This document shows, piece by piece, positions 33,318 to 41,735 of a DNA stretch of 64,000 nt (within the stretch, counting starts at the first letter, position 1; every line of letters begins with the position of its first letter). The notes beneath the pieces were generated by a model that ran no database searches, had not been told where the DNA came from, and saw only the letters and a list, made by a program, of their open reading frames with translations. The translations under genes were made by a program, and so were the position numbers. The DNA is from Candidatus Proelusimicrobium excrementi (GTDB lineage: Bacteria; Elusimicrobiota; Elusimicrobia; Elusimicrobiales; Elusimicrobiaceae): positions 62,001 to 126,000 of the forward strand of contig CAKUBV010000005.1 of NCBI GenBank assembly GCA_934643455.1, read 5' to 3'.

Positions 33318-33575
33318 TTAATCTATCACTGCGCCGCTCACGTCGGCGCAACATGGTGTTACTTTGAAATCAGGAGGAAAGCTGTATCTTTGACAAGAGG
33401 TCGGTTGGCAGCAGGTTCTTGTCTGAGTAGTATAGCTGCAACCGCTTGGTGTATATTTATTCTGCGTTGCTCCGGCTGTTGAACAGCTTTCGGCATAGAT
33501 TAAACTTACGCAGGCGAAAAGACAAAATATTGTAAAAAATACATTTCTAACCGTTTTATGTTTTTGTTTTAGGTT
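33318..33575 (-). pseudogene. cysteine-rich secreted protein gene without a recognisable start codon
   Basis: The minus-strand frame ending at 33318 encodes a signal-peptide-like segment (NVFFTIFCLFACVSLIYA) and a mature part of about 58 residues with nine cysteines, including TTQTRTCCQPTSCQ. Its start resembles the intact genes at 60.6 and 63.0 kb in style (basic, Lys-rich, then hydrophobic, then Cys-rich), but no ATG, GTG or TTG occurs in frame between the upstream stop and the signal sequence. The promoter region of the intact genes is also missing. It is either a decayed copy or uses a non-standard start. Confidence 0.5.
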
Positions 33576-33622
33576 TCCGTATGAACGACAATCATTTAGG
33601 CTTACAATTTGCTTTTATCTTT

Positions 33623-33718
33623 GGCCTGATTTTACCCTTTTCTTTAGTTCGGATACCTCGCCGCCTTCGGCGGCATAGCAGCAAGTATACCTCACTACGA
33701 AAAAACTAAAATCAGGCT
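33623..33718 (-). repeat. long imperfect palindrome, copy B0 (inverted)
   Basis: Same family as the other palindromes but in reverse orientation. Inner stem GCCGCC-TTC-GGCGGC, flanks GGATACC and GTATACC, outer arms CCTGATTTT and AAAATCAGG pair. Confidence 0.8.
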
Positions 33719-33772
33719 CAAATCTAAAAGAAATCAAGCCGGTTAAGGTTACTGCAAAAATGGAATATAAAC

Positions 33773-33836
33773 GTAGGTCAGGCTTCGCCTGACGTTAAAA
33801 AGGAGCTTATCTGTCGGGCAAAGCCCGACCTACATT
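33773..33836 (+). repeat. REPIN-like two-hairpin element, copy R1
   Basis: GTAGGTCAGGC-TTC-GCCTGAC, about 22 bases containing TTAAAAAGGAG, then GTCGGGC-AAA-GCCCGAC and CTACATT. The outer ends GTAGGTC and GACCTAC are also complementary. Confidence 0.85.
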
Positions 33837-33844
33837 AAACAATA

Positions 33845-33905
33845 CAAAAGTTATGGAAGCATTTTATGACCGAATAAATTTATATGTTGGAATATAAAGA
33901 AGAAG
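33845..33905 (+). repeat. conserved flank of the REPIN-like element, copy 1
   Basis: About 60 bases (AAAGTTATGGAA, CATTTTA, GACCGAATAA, TTGGAATATAAAGAAGAA) recur almost unchanged at 63276-63336. No reading frame is apparent. Confidence 0.8.
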
Positions 33906-34023
33906 TTATTTGTTAAGTAAATTGTTTTGGGGGTAATAATTTATTATCTAACAGAGTTTAACTTCGCGAAAACAAACAGCGCGAGAAAATGTAACCGGCG
34001 TGATTTTTTAGTTTTGAGATGTA

Positions 34024-34106
34024 TTTTGATTTTCTTTACCGTAAGCTATACTAAGCATGATGCGCCCAAAGGGCGCGCAGTATGCGAAACGGTAAAAAAA
34101 TCAAAA
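34024..34106 (+). repeat. long imperfect palindrome, copy B1
   Basis: Inner stem GCGCCC-AAA-GGGCGC, flanks TATACTAAGC and GCAGTAT, outer arms TTTTGATTTTCTTTACCG and CGGTAAAAAAATCAAAA almost perfectly complementary. Followed by a GCTAGCCGTGAG unit at 34126. Confidence 0.87.
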
Positions 34107-34202
34107 GACGCTCAAAAATAAAAAATTGCTAGCCGTGAGCAAGAAAGATAGACCGAGTAAAAAAACGTGAGAGAATGCAACCGGCGTGGACTTACGGATT
34201 TA

Positions 34203-34297
34203 AGCCTGATTTGTGTTTTTAAGGAAGGAGGTATACTAAGAGTGATGCCGCCAAAGGCGGCGCAGTATCCGACTGACGAAAAAACGCAAAGCAGGCC
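34203..34297 (+). repeat. long imperfect palindrome, copy B2
   Basis: Inner stem GCCGCC-AAA-GGCGGC, outer arms CCTGATTTGTGTTTTT and AAAAAACGCAAAGCAGG. A GCTAGCAGCGAG unit follows at about 34309; between it and the metalloprotease gene nothing else is seen. Confidence 0.87.
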
Positions 34298-34390
34298 AAA
34301 GGCGGAAGTCTGCTAGCAGCGAGAGTAGAAGTTTACATGAGGAAAATTTTACCCAAATATAGAAAATTCCCAGCCTTTAACCGCCCCCCT

Positions 34391-35755
34391 CTAATGGTTC
34401 ATATTATTTATCTTCTGGCGTTCCTGCCTCTGCATAGGTACAAGCCACTTCCAAAACTTATTTTCAAAATCGTTAATATCCCTAAAGCCGTAAGCTTTCC
34501 TAAGGGCGGCCTCGGTGGATATCCTTTTCTTGACAATACGGCCGGAAGCGTCGCGTACGACATTGCCGTTAGCGTCTTTTTTATCCTCAAAAGTTTTAAG
34601 CATTTTGGTAAACTGCTCAAACTGCATTCTTTTATCCGGATAGGCGGAATTTTTTGTTCGGAACAAAAATCTTACCATGGCATAAGCCTGAAAATACCAA
34701 TTTTCGACATCGCCCTTTTGATCCGCTATGTCATAGGAACTATTTTTAATAAAATCAGAGAATTTGGTAAAAGCCACCGTCTTGGCAGATACCATATTAG
34801 CCGCCGCGGCGCGTTTTTCCTGCGCGCTTAGGCCCTGCCCGCTTCTAAAACGGGAGAGAAGTTTTTTCTTCTCGCTGTCGCTTAAAATATTTATCACAAC
34901 CAAATCGCTGGCCCATACGCCCCCTTTACTGTTTGAGGCGATATCTTCCATATTAACGGCCAAGCCTTCGTTAAGCCAAACAGGAGGTTCAAGTTTATAA
35001 CCTTCCGAAGGAGGATTAAAAAATTCCTCAACAAACAGGTGGGTAAGCTCGTGAGTAAACTGCTCTATCATTTTAGAGGTGTTTTTAGGTTCGTCATACA
35101 TTACGATTCTGTCTTCCGACGGGGAGAAAAACGCACCCGACCAGCTGCTCGCCACGGGCTCGTTCTTCAAAAAGCTCTGCCTGTTTTGATATACGTATAC
35201 TTTGGCTTTGCCCGACATCATCCAAGGTATGTTTTTGCCCAAAGATTGATGAACCGTTTCAAACTTCATGCCCAGGTTCGGCGTCATAACGCCGCTGGTC
35301 TGCGGCTCTACTTTTATTACGAAGTTACGGCTTGAGCTGTCTATCCATTTTACGTTCCGCCCTGGCTCAGGCGCGGGGGCGGGTTCTTTTTTAAACTGAG
35401 GTTTTTTTACGGAAGCGGCGGCGTTCGGCTTATCCGTATTTACCGCGGCGGATTGAGTTTTTGGGGCTTCACAATCGCTTTCTTCGCAGTCGGTTTCGTT
35501 ATAAACTGTGGCAGGCTGTTCCTTGCCGGTTCTTATCAAGCTTAACGTTGAAGATTTTATAGAATAGGTATCCTTATTATCAACAGGCTGAGGCAAAGCC
35601 TGAGTTTTACGCTCTCCCCCACCGCCCGATTGCACCTTACGGGCCTTTTCCAAAAAACTCCCTTCCAAGTTTTCGCTTTCGGCAAAAACGGGACGCGCAA
35701 AAAAAGCGCACATTACTGAGGATAAAAAAACGACGCCGATTTGTATTTTTCGCAT
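34391..35755 (-). CDS. exported HExxH metalloprotease (peptidase MA-like), end of the pilus operon
   Basis: A 454-residue protein with a signal peptide (residues 1-25, ending PVFAES), a low-complexity Pro/Lys/Glu region to about residue 130 and a C-terminal gluzincin-type domain. The zinc motif is THELTHLFVEEFF (HELTH near 235-239) and the third ligand is likely the Glu in PPVWLNEGLAVNME. After it comes a helical region with FLFRTKNSAYPDKRMQFEQF. It should cleave proteins in the periplasm. It starts 21 bases after the last minor prepilin gene, so it is probably made with the pilus. Its substrate is unknown; a role in pilus or envelope maturation is inference. Confidence 0.82.
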   Translation of the reverse strand: MRKIQIGVVFLSSVMCAFFARPVFAESENLEGSFLEKARKVQSGGGGERKTQALPQPVDNKDTYSIKSSTLSLIRTGKEQPATVYNETDCEESDCEAPKTQSAAVNTDKPNAAASVKKPQFKKEPAPAPEPGRNVKWIDSSSRNFVIKVEPQTSGVMTPNLGMKFETVHQSLGKNIPWMMSGKAKVYVYQNRQSFLKNEPVASSWSGAFFSPSEDRIVMYDEPKNTSKMIEQFTHELTHLFVEEFFNPPSEGYKLEPPVWLNEGLAVNMEDIASNSKGGVWASDLVVINILSDSEKKKLLSRFRSGQGLSAQEKRAAAANMVSAKTVAFTKFSDFIKNSSYDIADQKGDVENWYFQAYAMVRFLFRTKNSAYPDKRMQFEQFTKMLKTFEDKKDANGNVVRDASGRIVKKRISTEAALRKAYGFRDINDFENKFWKWLVPMQRQERQKINNMNH

Positions 35756-35776
35756 TATACCGCCTAAGCAGATTTA

Positions 35777-36133
35777 TTATTGGAACTGAGTGGTATCTAT
35801 ATAAAAATTAATATTTCCCAAACCGGTCGTAGTTGAACCCCATTTTATATATATGTCAGTTGAGTTACCGTCAATAGTGCAAGTAAATTTTTCTTGGTTG
35901 TTGCCGTCAATTACAGGCGGAACCCCGGCCATGGCCCTTTCAACGGCTATGGCGTTATACTGGGCGATACAACCTTCTGCGTAAGCTTTGGAAGCTACTA
36001 CGCGTTTTGTCTTTAACATATTGCTGGTGCGCCCCAAAGAAAAGCGCATAAGCATAACGATAATGGCGGCTATAATACTGCCCAAAACCATTACTTGCAT
36101 TAAAGCTGAACCTTTTTTATTAAATATATTCAT
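35777..36133 (-). CDS. minor prepilin-like protein lacking Glu5 (PilX/GspK-like)
   Basis: A 118-residue protein with a class III-type leader ending NKKG followed by SALMQVMVLGSIIAAI. Position +5 of the mature protein is Gln, not the Glu that all major pilins have, a feature of GspK- and PilX-like tip subunits. Two cysteines (in EGCIAQY and FTCTID) could make one disulfide. It is the last prepilin of the operon, two bases from the previous gene. Confidence 0.8.
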   Translation of the reverse strand: MNIFNKKGSALMQVMVLGSIIAAIIVMLMRFSLGRTSNMLKTKRVVASKAYAEGCIAQYNAIAVERAMAGVPPVIDGNNQEKFTCTIDGNSTDIYIKWGSTTTGLGNINFYIDTTQFQ

Positions 36134-36134
36134 T

Positions 36135-36779
36135 TTATGCGCCCCCCGCTTTGGTAAAGACTTTTTCTATTTCTACATGTACGGGCGGGGTTTCGCTCCC
36201 TTCAAAATTTTTATGAACCACTATCGAAACGGTATAATTGATATTATCCGAAGTCGAAATATCAAAACCGGAAGACGGAACATAGTCCATATAAATTTTC
36301 CCGGACGAACATTCGCTTTCAAGAGAGGAGACCAAAGAACTTCTTTCCAAACTGCTCTTTTCAAGTTCCTTAAGGGCTATCTCGGAAGAGCGCCTTATCG
36401 TATTGCCCTCTTGACAATATGCAAAGGCTACAGGTTCGCTCTCAATTTGCACGCCTTCAGGATCTTTACTGTAAGAAACTGTATTCGGCATTACATAATA
36501 GCTGCTGCCTTCCTTTACCAAATAAGCATTGCGCGCGGCCACTATTAAACCGCCCGACTGGCCGGAAGTCGGCGCCAAAATCAAATCGGACTCGGTTATA
36601 TCCCTGTGCAGCGCCCTCATTAAAATAGACAGGTTGTTTCTTATAATGCTTTGACGCTGACCTTGGGACGTCTGCATGGAAGAAGCTTTCCATATAGTCA
36701 TTAAAGCGATAGTAACCATGCTGGCTATAAAAACGGCCACCAATAATTCCATTAAAGTAAAACCTTTATTGTTTTTCAT
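36135..36779 (-). CDS. minor prepilin (PilW/GspJ-like)
   Basis: A 214-residue protein with leader MKNNKG and mature start FTLMELLVAVFIASMVTIAL, including Phe1 and Glu5. The long C-terminal domain, 214 residues in total, fits the PilW/GspJ size class. Cysteines occur in FAYCQEG and LESECSSGK. It overlaps the preceding PilV-like gene by four bases. Confidence 0.85.
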   Translation of the reverse strand: MKNNKGFTLMELLVAVFIASMVTIALMTIWKASSMQTSQGQRQSIIRNNLSILMRALHRDITESDLILAPTSGQSGGLIVAARNAYLVKEGSSYYVMPNTVSYSKDPEGVQIESEPVAFAYCQEGNTIRRSSEIALKELEKSSLERSSLVSSLESECSSGKIYMDYVPSSGFDISTSDNINYTVSIVVHKNFEGSETPPVHVEIEKVFTKAGGA

Positions 36780-37186
36780 AAAACTTCACCGTTACAAACA
36801 ATATGTATTTTAATCTGATTGACCGTCGGCGAAAAACCGCCGGTGCCGCCGGTAACGGAAAGGCCGCTTACGTTATAGGTAAGGCTGGAGTTATAACCGC
36901 CGTCAGTCCTGCATACATCCGGCAGCATGCTGCTGCAATCATGGTCGCCGTTGGCCAAAGGAGTAGTGCTTCCGCATAAGGAAGCCACCGCGCCTTCCGC
37001 ATCCACATAATTCTTTAATTGGTTGGAAAGGCTTTCTACGGCATAAAGCATTTCTTCCCTGTAGCTGGGCTCAATTATGGCGCGCCTTGAAGCCATCAGC
37101 GCGGTAAATATACCCCCGACCATTATAGCCACGAGCAACATTGCTATTATACCCTCAACTATCGTATAACCTTTTTTATTCAGCAT
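36776..37186 (-). CDS. minor prepilin (PilV/GspI-like)
   Basis: A 136-residue protein with leader MLNKKG and mature start YTIVEGIIAMLLVAIMVGGI. Tyr replaces Phe1 but Glu5 is kept. Five cysteines in the second half (SLCGST, DCSS, DVCRTDG, IVCNGE). By order (GspH/I/J/K-like) it is the second minor subunit. Confidence 0.85.
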   Translation of the reverse strand: MLNKKGYTIVEGIIAMLLVAIMVGGIFTALMASRRAIIEPSYREEMLYAVESLSNQLKNYVDAEGAVASLCGSTTPLANGDHDCSSMLPDVCRTDGGYNSSLTYNVSGLSVTGGTGGFSPTVNQIKIHIVCNGEVL

Positions 37187-37202
37187 AATTTATTCCCGTT
37201 TA

Positions 37203-37685
37203 CTATTGATTGCTTAAAGAATCTTTAATATTGCCGTATTCGTCTACACAGGCGCAATAAGGCGATGCATAGTCCCCGCCGCTGTCGGTGCCGGTCATTG
37301 AAGCGTGGGAAGTTGTGCAGGCTCCGCAGCTCCCGCCGACGTTAAAAGTATACTTCATTTTGCTCCATTTTATAGGCCTTAAGTATTTACAATTAACCAA
37401 AACATTGGCTTCATTGCTGCCTTTGTAACTTATGGCATTATCACCGCATGCGCCGCGGCTTTCTGCCGTTACCTGCCCCGATATCGTCGCATTGGGATAA
37501 TCGGTTTTAAAATTTTTATAAGCTTCCGCTATTTGAATCAAAGCCGATTTGGCCCTGCCGTTCTCGGCGTCCCTCATATAACCTTTTATAAAGGGAGTGC
37601 TGACGGCCGCAAGCAAAGCCAAAATTACCATGACAACCAAAAGCTCAGGCAATGTAAAACCGTTTTTATTAGGAATTGGTGCCAT
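37203..37685 (-). CDS. type IV prepilin, pseudopilin-type (copy 1 of 3)
   Basis: A 160-residue protein with leader ending NKNG and mature start FTLPELLVVMVILALLAAVS. The globular part has the SALIQIAEAYKNFKTDYPNA helix found in the two neighbouring pilins, and cysteine pairs near the end (GGSCGACTTSH, YCACVDEYGN). The start overlaps the previous pilin gene by 17 bases. The three related pilins may form a heterogeneous filament. Confidence 0.88.
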   Translation of the reverse strand: MAPIPNKNGFTLPELLVVMVILALLAAVSTPFIKGYMRDAENGRAKSALIQIAEAYKNFKTDYPNATISGQVTAESRGACGDNAISYKGSNEANVLVNCKYLRPIKWSKMKYTFNVGGSCGACTTSHASMTGTDSGGDYASPYCACVDEYGNIKDSLSNQ

Positions 37686-38118
37686 CTGCCGCCCTCCCGT
37701 ATCTGTCTATATATGCGCAATAGCCGGACTCGGAATATTTCTCCCCGACCTTTCTGCCGGCTTTCGGGGTCATTGTAGCAAGGCTATTGCCGCATGAAGG
37801 ATTATCCGCAGGAGTACCGAGAGTAATAGTATAATCAATACCATCCAAATTAGGCTTACCGCAAGGGAAAGAAACCGTATCAACTACACAGACAGAGTTC
37901 GTTGAGTTATAACCTACGGCGCCGTTTAAAGGCGCATCCGGGTATTCCATTAAATATCTTTTATAAGCCCCGGCGATAACTTCCATCTGAGCTTTCGCCG
38001 TTTTATTTTTCCCTTCGTAAATAGTTTCCGTATATTTAAGAACGGAATAAGTGGCAAGTATCATAATTATGATTATAGCCACCAAAACTTCAACCAATGT
38101 AAAACCTTTCTTTCCCAT
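37669..38118 (-). CDS. type IV prepilin, pseudopilin-type (copy 2 of 3)
   Basis: A 149-residue protein with leader MGKKG and mature start FTLVEVLVAIIIIMILATYS, Glu5 present. The second helix AQMEVIAGAYKRYLMEYPDA matches the equivalent helix of its neighbour. Paired cysteines (SVCVVDT, PCGK, PSCGNS, GYCAYIDRYG) suggest disulfide-stabilised loops. Start preceded by AAGGA. Confidence 0.88.
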   Translation of the reverse strand: MGKKGFTLVEVLVAIIIIMILATYSVLKYTETIYEGKNKTAKAQMEVIAGAYKRYLMEYPDAPLNGAVGYNSTNSVCVVDTVSFPCGKPNLDGIDYTITLGTPADNPSCGNSLATMTPKAGRKVGEKYSESGYCAYIDRYGRAADGTNS

Positions 38119-38158
38119 AATAATCCTTGTTATTTATATTATAACGATAAAACCGTAT

Positions 38159-38677
38159 TTATGAAGCGCTGCTCATTACGACTTTGCCGGGATTTTGGTT
38201 GGATATCTTCCACACCTTCCCGACATAACGCGTATCGGTTATATTCTGGCCGGGAGTCATAATCGCGACAACATTTATATCCCCGCCGCATGTGGCGTCA
38301 GCCTTATCCGGAGTGCAGATATAATACTCATATCCCCTGAAAGAAGTCCCGCTGAAAGACTCCGGGTCTTTAAGATAAGCGTAAGCTTTGTGGGCTTCGG
38401 CTTCGGTCCCGTCCGGCGTAGAATAAAACAACACCGAAGGATCGCGGTAGCCGCTTACAGGCGTACCGAACTTGCCGGCGACTTGATCCGCCCCTCTTGC
38501 GTCTTCATTATAAAGCCTGGCGGCGTTGGCGACTTCAACCAATCTTCCTTTAGCCTGATTGTTCTTTGAGGTTTCCAATCCTTTTTTATAAGAAGGCACG
38601 GCAACCAAAGATATAATCGCTATCAAAACGACTATAACCAGCACTTCTACGAAAGTAAAACCTTTTTCGCCTCTCAT
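38159..38677 (-). CDS. type IV prepilin, pseudopilin-type (copy 3 of 3)
   Basis: A 172-residue protein with leader MRGEKG and mature start FTFVEVLVIVVLIAIISLVA, Glu5 present. GRLVEVANAARLYNEDA is the second helix. Two cysteines (YYICTPD, ATCGGD). It directly follows the PilC-like gene, the place often held by the major subunit. Ribosome site GGGGGG. Confidence 0.88.
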   Translation of the reverse strand: MRGEKGFTFVEVLVIVVLIAIISLVAVPSYKKGLETSKNNQAKGRLVEVANAARLYNEDARGADQVAGKFGTPVSGYRDPSVLFYSTPDGTEAEAHKAYAYLKDPESFSGTSFRGYEYYICTPDKADATCGGDINVVAIMTPGQNITDTRYVGKVWKISNQNPGKVVMSSAS

Positions 38678-38688
38678 AATCCCCCCGA

Positions 38689-39921
38689 TTAACCCATACC
38701 GATTTGGGACATTTTGAATATAGGCATGAAGATTGAAAGCACTACCACGGCGATAATCGCACCGATGCCCACGATGAGGATAGGGTCGATCAAGGCCGAG
38801 AAACGCGCAATAAACTGGTTGATTTGTTCCGTATAGAATTTTGAAAGCGTTTCCATAATATGCGGCAGACGGCCGGATTCTTCGCCCATCAACATCATTT
38901 CCGTCATAAGGCCGGGGAAAACTTTGGTCTTTCTGAAAGATTCGGAAATGCTTTTGCCGGAAGTTACGCCGTTTTTAGCTTCAATAATAGCGTCCCTGAT
39001 GATAACATTGCTTTCAAAAGCTTCTTCCATAACGCCCAAAACGTTGATAATACTTACGCCGCTGTTAAGAAGAGTAGCCATTGTGGAAAGACATCTTTCA
39101 AAATAAATATTGCTTATGAAGTTGCCGAATATCGGCATGCTGATGTGGAATTTATGCCAGCCCCTTCTGCCGATAGGGTTGTGAATTGCCATATAAAACG
39201 CACCCAATACGGCAAGAATGCCCAATATAAGCAGAATGAGATGGTTCCTTACAATGTTGGATATAGTCAAAACCAACTGCGTAATAGCCGGCAGTTCCAT
39301 ATCGAAATCCTTAAAGATTGTGGCGAAAGTCGGTACGATTCCCACCACGAAGTAAATCAACACGCCCACGGACATAAGGAACAAAATCGCCGGGTACGTA
39401 ATAGCCGTAATAATTTTACTCTTTAAAGCTTCGGTTGATTTTACGTATTTGGCGATTTGCAGCAAAGCCTCGGAAAGATGCCCGCCCACCTCGCCGGCCT
39501 GAATCATGGCCAGCCAAGTATGGTCAAATATTTTAGGGAATTTTTCCAATGCGCCGTGCAGACTGTTACCGCCGGCGACGTCGCGCGCCACGCTTAAAAG
39601 CACCGGGCCCAGCTGTTTATCGGTGGAGAATTCGCCCAACAGAGAAATAGCTCTTACCAAAGGCACGCCGCCCGCGATAAGCGTTGCCAGCTGCTCTGCG
39701 AAGAAAGCCTTTACGTGCCCGGGAACTTTTACGGAACCGGCGTTAATGCTGGTCTGCCCGAATGAAGCAAAAAGGCTCTTTTTGACTACAGGCGTAATTT
39801 CTATAACGAAAATGCCTTTGGCCTGCAAAATTTCCAAGGCCTTTTCTTTGGTGGCGGCGTCCACATGGCTTTTATAGTTTCTACCGCTGTTGTCCTGGGC
39901 TACATAATTAAATCTTGCCAT
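38689..39921 (-). CDS. pilC: inner-membrane platform protein PilC/GspF
   Basis: A 410-residue protein with two T2SF domains (about residues 75-195 and 280-400) and three membrane helices near 170-190, 215-245 and 380-400. FFAEQLATLIAGGVPLVRAI and the second-copy FERCLSTMATLLNSGVSIIN are family signatures. It anchors the assembly ATPase to the membrane. It starts 22 bases after pilB ends. Confidence 0.95.
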   Translation of the reverse strand: MARFNYVAQDNSGRNYKSHVDAATKEKALEILQAKGIFVIEITPVVKKSLFASFGQTSINAGSVKVPGHVKAFFAEQLATLIAGGVPLVRAISLLGEFSTDKQLGPVLLSVARDVAGGNSLHGALEKFPKIFDHTWLAMIQAGEVGGHLSEALLQIAKYVKSTEALKSKIITAITYPAILFLMSVGVLIYFVVGIVPTFATIFKDFDMELPAITQLVLTISNIVRNHLILLILGILAVLGAFYMAIHNPIGRRGWHKFHISMPIFGNFISNIYFERCLSTMATLLNSGVSIINVLGVMEEAFESNVIIRDAIIEAKNGVTSGKSISESFRKTKVFPGLMTEMMLMGEESGRLPHIMETLSKFYTEQINQFIARFSALIDPILIVGIGAIIAVVVLSIFMPIFKMSQIGMG

Positions 39922-39943
39922 AGATAAAACCCCTTTAAGTTAA

Positions 39944-41695
39944 TTATTCTTCCGAAGTCGTTACCGAGAGCACTTCTTCAACCGAAGTAATGCCCCTAAC
40001 CGCTTTACGCCAGCCGCTGGATCTTAAATTCCACGCGCCTGTTGACATGGCGGCTTTTCTTAATTCTATTAAATCTTTGGTCTTATAAATAACGTTGCGC
40101 ATCGCTTCGTTGATTTTAAAGACCTCGTAAATAGCTTTTCTGCCTTTATAGCCCGTACCGGCGCATTTGGGACAGCCGGCGGCTTTAAAGAAAGTCCAAG
40201 TTGATTTTTCCCTTTCCGGGAGCATTGATTCCCTGGATATTTGATCAATAACGTCTTGGGTGGGCAAATAAGGAACTTTGCAATAAGGGCATAACACCCT
40301 GATAAGACGCTGCGCCGCAACCAACCCCAAAGAACTGGCCAAAAGGAAAGGCTCAATACCCATATCGGTAAGACGCGGTATTGCGCCGATGGCTTCGTTA
40401 GTGTGCAAAGTTGAAAGCACCAAGTGCCCCGTCATAGCAGCCTTTAAGCAGGCTTCGGCGGTTTCGGAGTCGCGGACCTCACCGACGAGGATGACGTCCG
40501 GGTCTTGACGCAGGAAAGAACGCAGACCTGCGGCGAAAGTCAAACCGATTTGGGATTTAACCTGCACCTGGCTGATACCGTCAAGTTTGTATTCGACAGG
40601 GTCTTCCAAAGTCATAAAGTTAAGTTCCGGCGATTTTATGGTGCTGAGTACTGCGTTCAAAGTGGTTGTTTTACCGGAACCGGTGGGGCCGGTCAAAAAT
40701 ATAAGACCGTGCGGCATGGCAGCCGCTTCAAGGAAGTCCTTTTTCTGCCTGGGTTCAAAGCCGAGTTTGTCCACGTTAAGTTCGCCCGTGCCTTTATCCA
40801 AAATACGAATAACCAACTTTTCGCCGAATACCGTGGGACACACAGACACACGGAACTCGACCGTCCTGTTATGATATTTTACGGCGAAGCTTCCGTCCTG
40901 CGGAAGACGTTTTTCCGCGATGTCCAATTTGGACAAAATTTTAATACGGGAAATAATGGCGTTTACCGCCTCTTTCGGAGGAGAGGTCCTTTCATACAAG
41001 GAACCGTCTATGCGGAAACGCAAGCTGACGCGCTCGTCAAAAATTTCCAAGTGAATATCGGAAACGCGCTCGCTCATGGCTTGCCTCAAGATGACGTTTA
41101 CCATCTTGATGTAGTGGGAGCCCGGGCCAGTAGCGCTTTCCCTGTCCAAGTCGATTTTACCGTCGACGTTGGTAAGTTCGTCAAGGCCTTCTTTGCCGTC
41201 CAAAGCGGAGACTGCGTTTTCCTCTTCTTTTTCGGAAATTACTTCTTCAAGGATATTTTTCTTGGTATAGAAATTATCCAAAGCCAAAAACAGCTGGCTT
41301 TTGCTGGCGATGAAGGGCTGTATCGACATACCCGTCATCATTTTTAAGTTGTCAAGCAAAAATACGTTTGAAGGATCGTTCATGGCCACGGCCAAGGAAC
41401 CGTCTTCCGCAAAAAGCGGGAGGATAAGGTTTTCTCTGGCGAACTTCTCGGATATTATGGAAGCAAGGTTTTGGTCCTTTTCGGGCACCAATACGCCGTT
41501 TTCCTTGCTGGCGTAAGGAACCGCCAGCTGTTTTGAAACGGCTATTGTAATGTCTTCTTCCTTAACTATGCCCAACGCAACCAATGCATCCGGGACCGAA
41601 ACTCCGGTTTGGTTTGAATGCAATGTAGCTTTAGCCAAACCTTCTTCAGTCAGCTTGCCCTGCTCTTTTAATATATCCGTAAGCTTTTTAGCCAT
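39944..41695 (-). CDS. pilB: assembly ATPase PilB/GspE
   Basis: A 583-residue AAA-like secretion ATPase. N-terminal MshEN/GspE-II domain near residues 50-150, a linker, then the ATPase with Walker A GPTGSGKTTTLNAVL, Asp and His boxes (LEDPVEY, LSTLHTNEAIGAI) and Walker B VILVGEVRDSETAE. A tetracysteine zinc site reads CPYCKVPYLP and CPKCAGTGYKGR. It drives pilus extension. A retraction ATPase PilT is not in the window. Confidence 0.96.
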   Translation of the reverse strand: MAKKLTDILKEQGKLTEEGLAKATLHSNQTGVSVPDALVALGIVKEEDITIAVSKQLAVPYASKENGVLVPEKDQNLASIISEKFARENLILPLFAEDGSLAVAMNDPSNVFLLDNLKMMTGMSIQPFIASKSQLFLALDNFYTKKNILEEVISEKEEENAVSALDGKEGLDELTNVDGKIDLDRESATGPGSHYIKMVNVILRQAMSERVSDIHLEIFDERVSLRFRIDGSLYERTSPPKEAVNAIISRIKILSKLDIAEKRLPQDGSFAVKYHNRTVEFRVSVCPTVFGEKLVIRILDKGTGELNVDKLGFEPRQKKDFLEAAAMPHGLIFLTGPTGSGKTTTLNAVLSTIKSPELNFMTLEDPVEYKLDGISQVQVKSQIGLTFAAGLRSFLRQDPDVILVGEVRDSETAEACLKAAMTGHLVLSTLHTNEAIGAIPRLTDMGIEPFLLASSLGLVAAQRLIRVLCPYCKVPYLPTQDVIDQISRESMLPEREKSTWTFFKAAGCPKCAGTGYKGRKAIYEVFKINEAMRNVIYKTKDLIELRKAAMSTGAWNLRSSGWRKAVRGITSVEEVLSVTTSEE

Positions 41696-41735
41696 AAAAA
41701 CGATCCTTCAAATAATAATCTAAATAATCCTTAAA

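Noticed and set aside
33228..33482. 84-codon plus-strand frame
   Set aside because: It is the shadow of the minus-strand cysteine-rich frame and starts inside a terminator.
36135..38677. Competence (Com) pseudopilus instead of a pilus/T2SS operon
   Set aside because: The operon has PilMN, PilO, PilP and a secretin, which Gram-positive-type Com systems lack. Whether it makes long pili or a secretion pseudopilus cannot be decided without PilT or known substrates.
40505..41347. 280-codon plus-strand frame opposite pilB
   Set aside because: It lies entirely antisense to a well-supported ATPase gene and has no motif or ribosome site.
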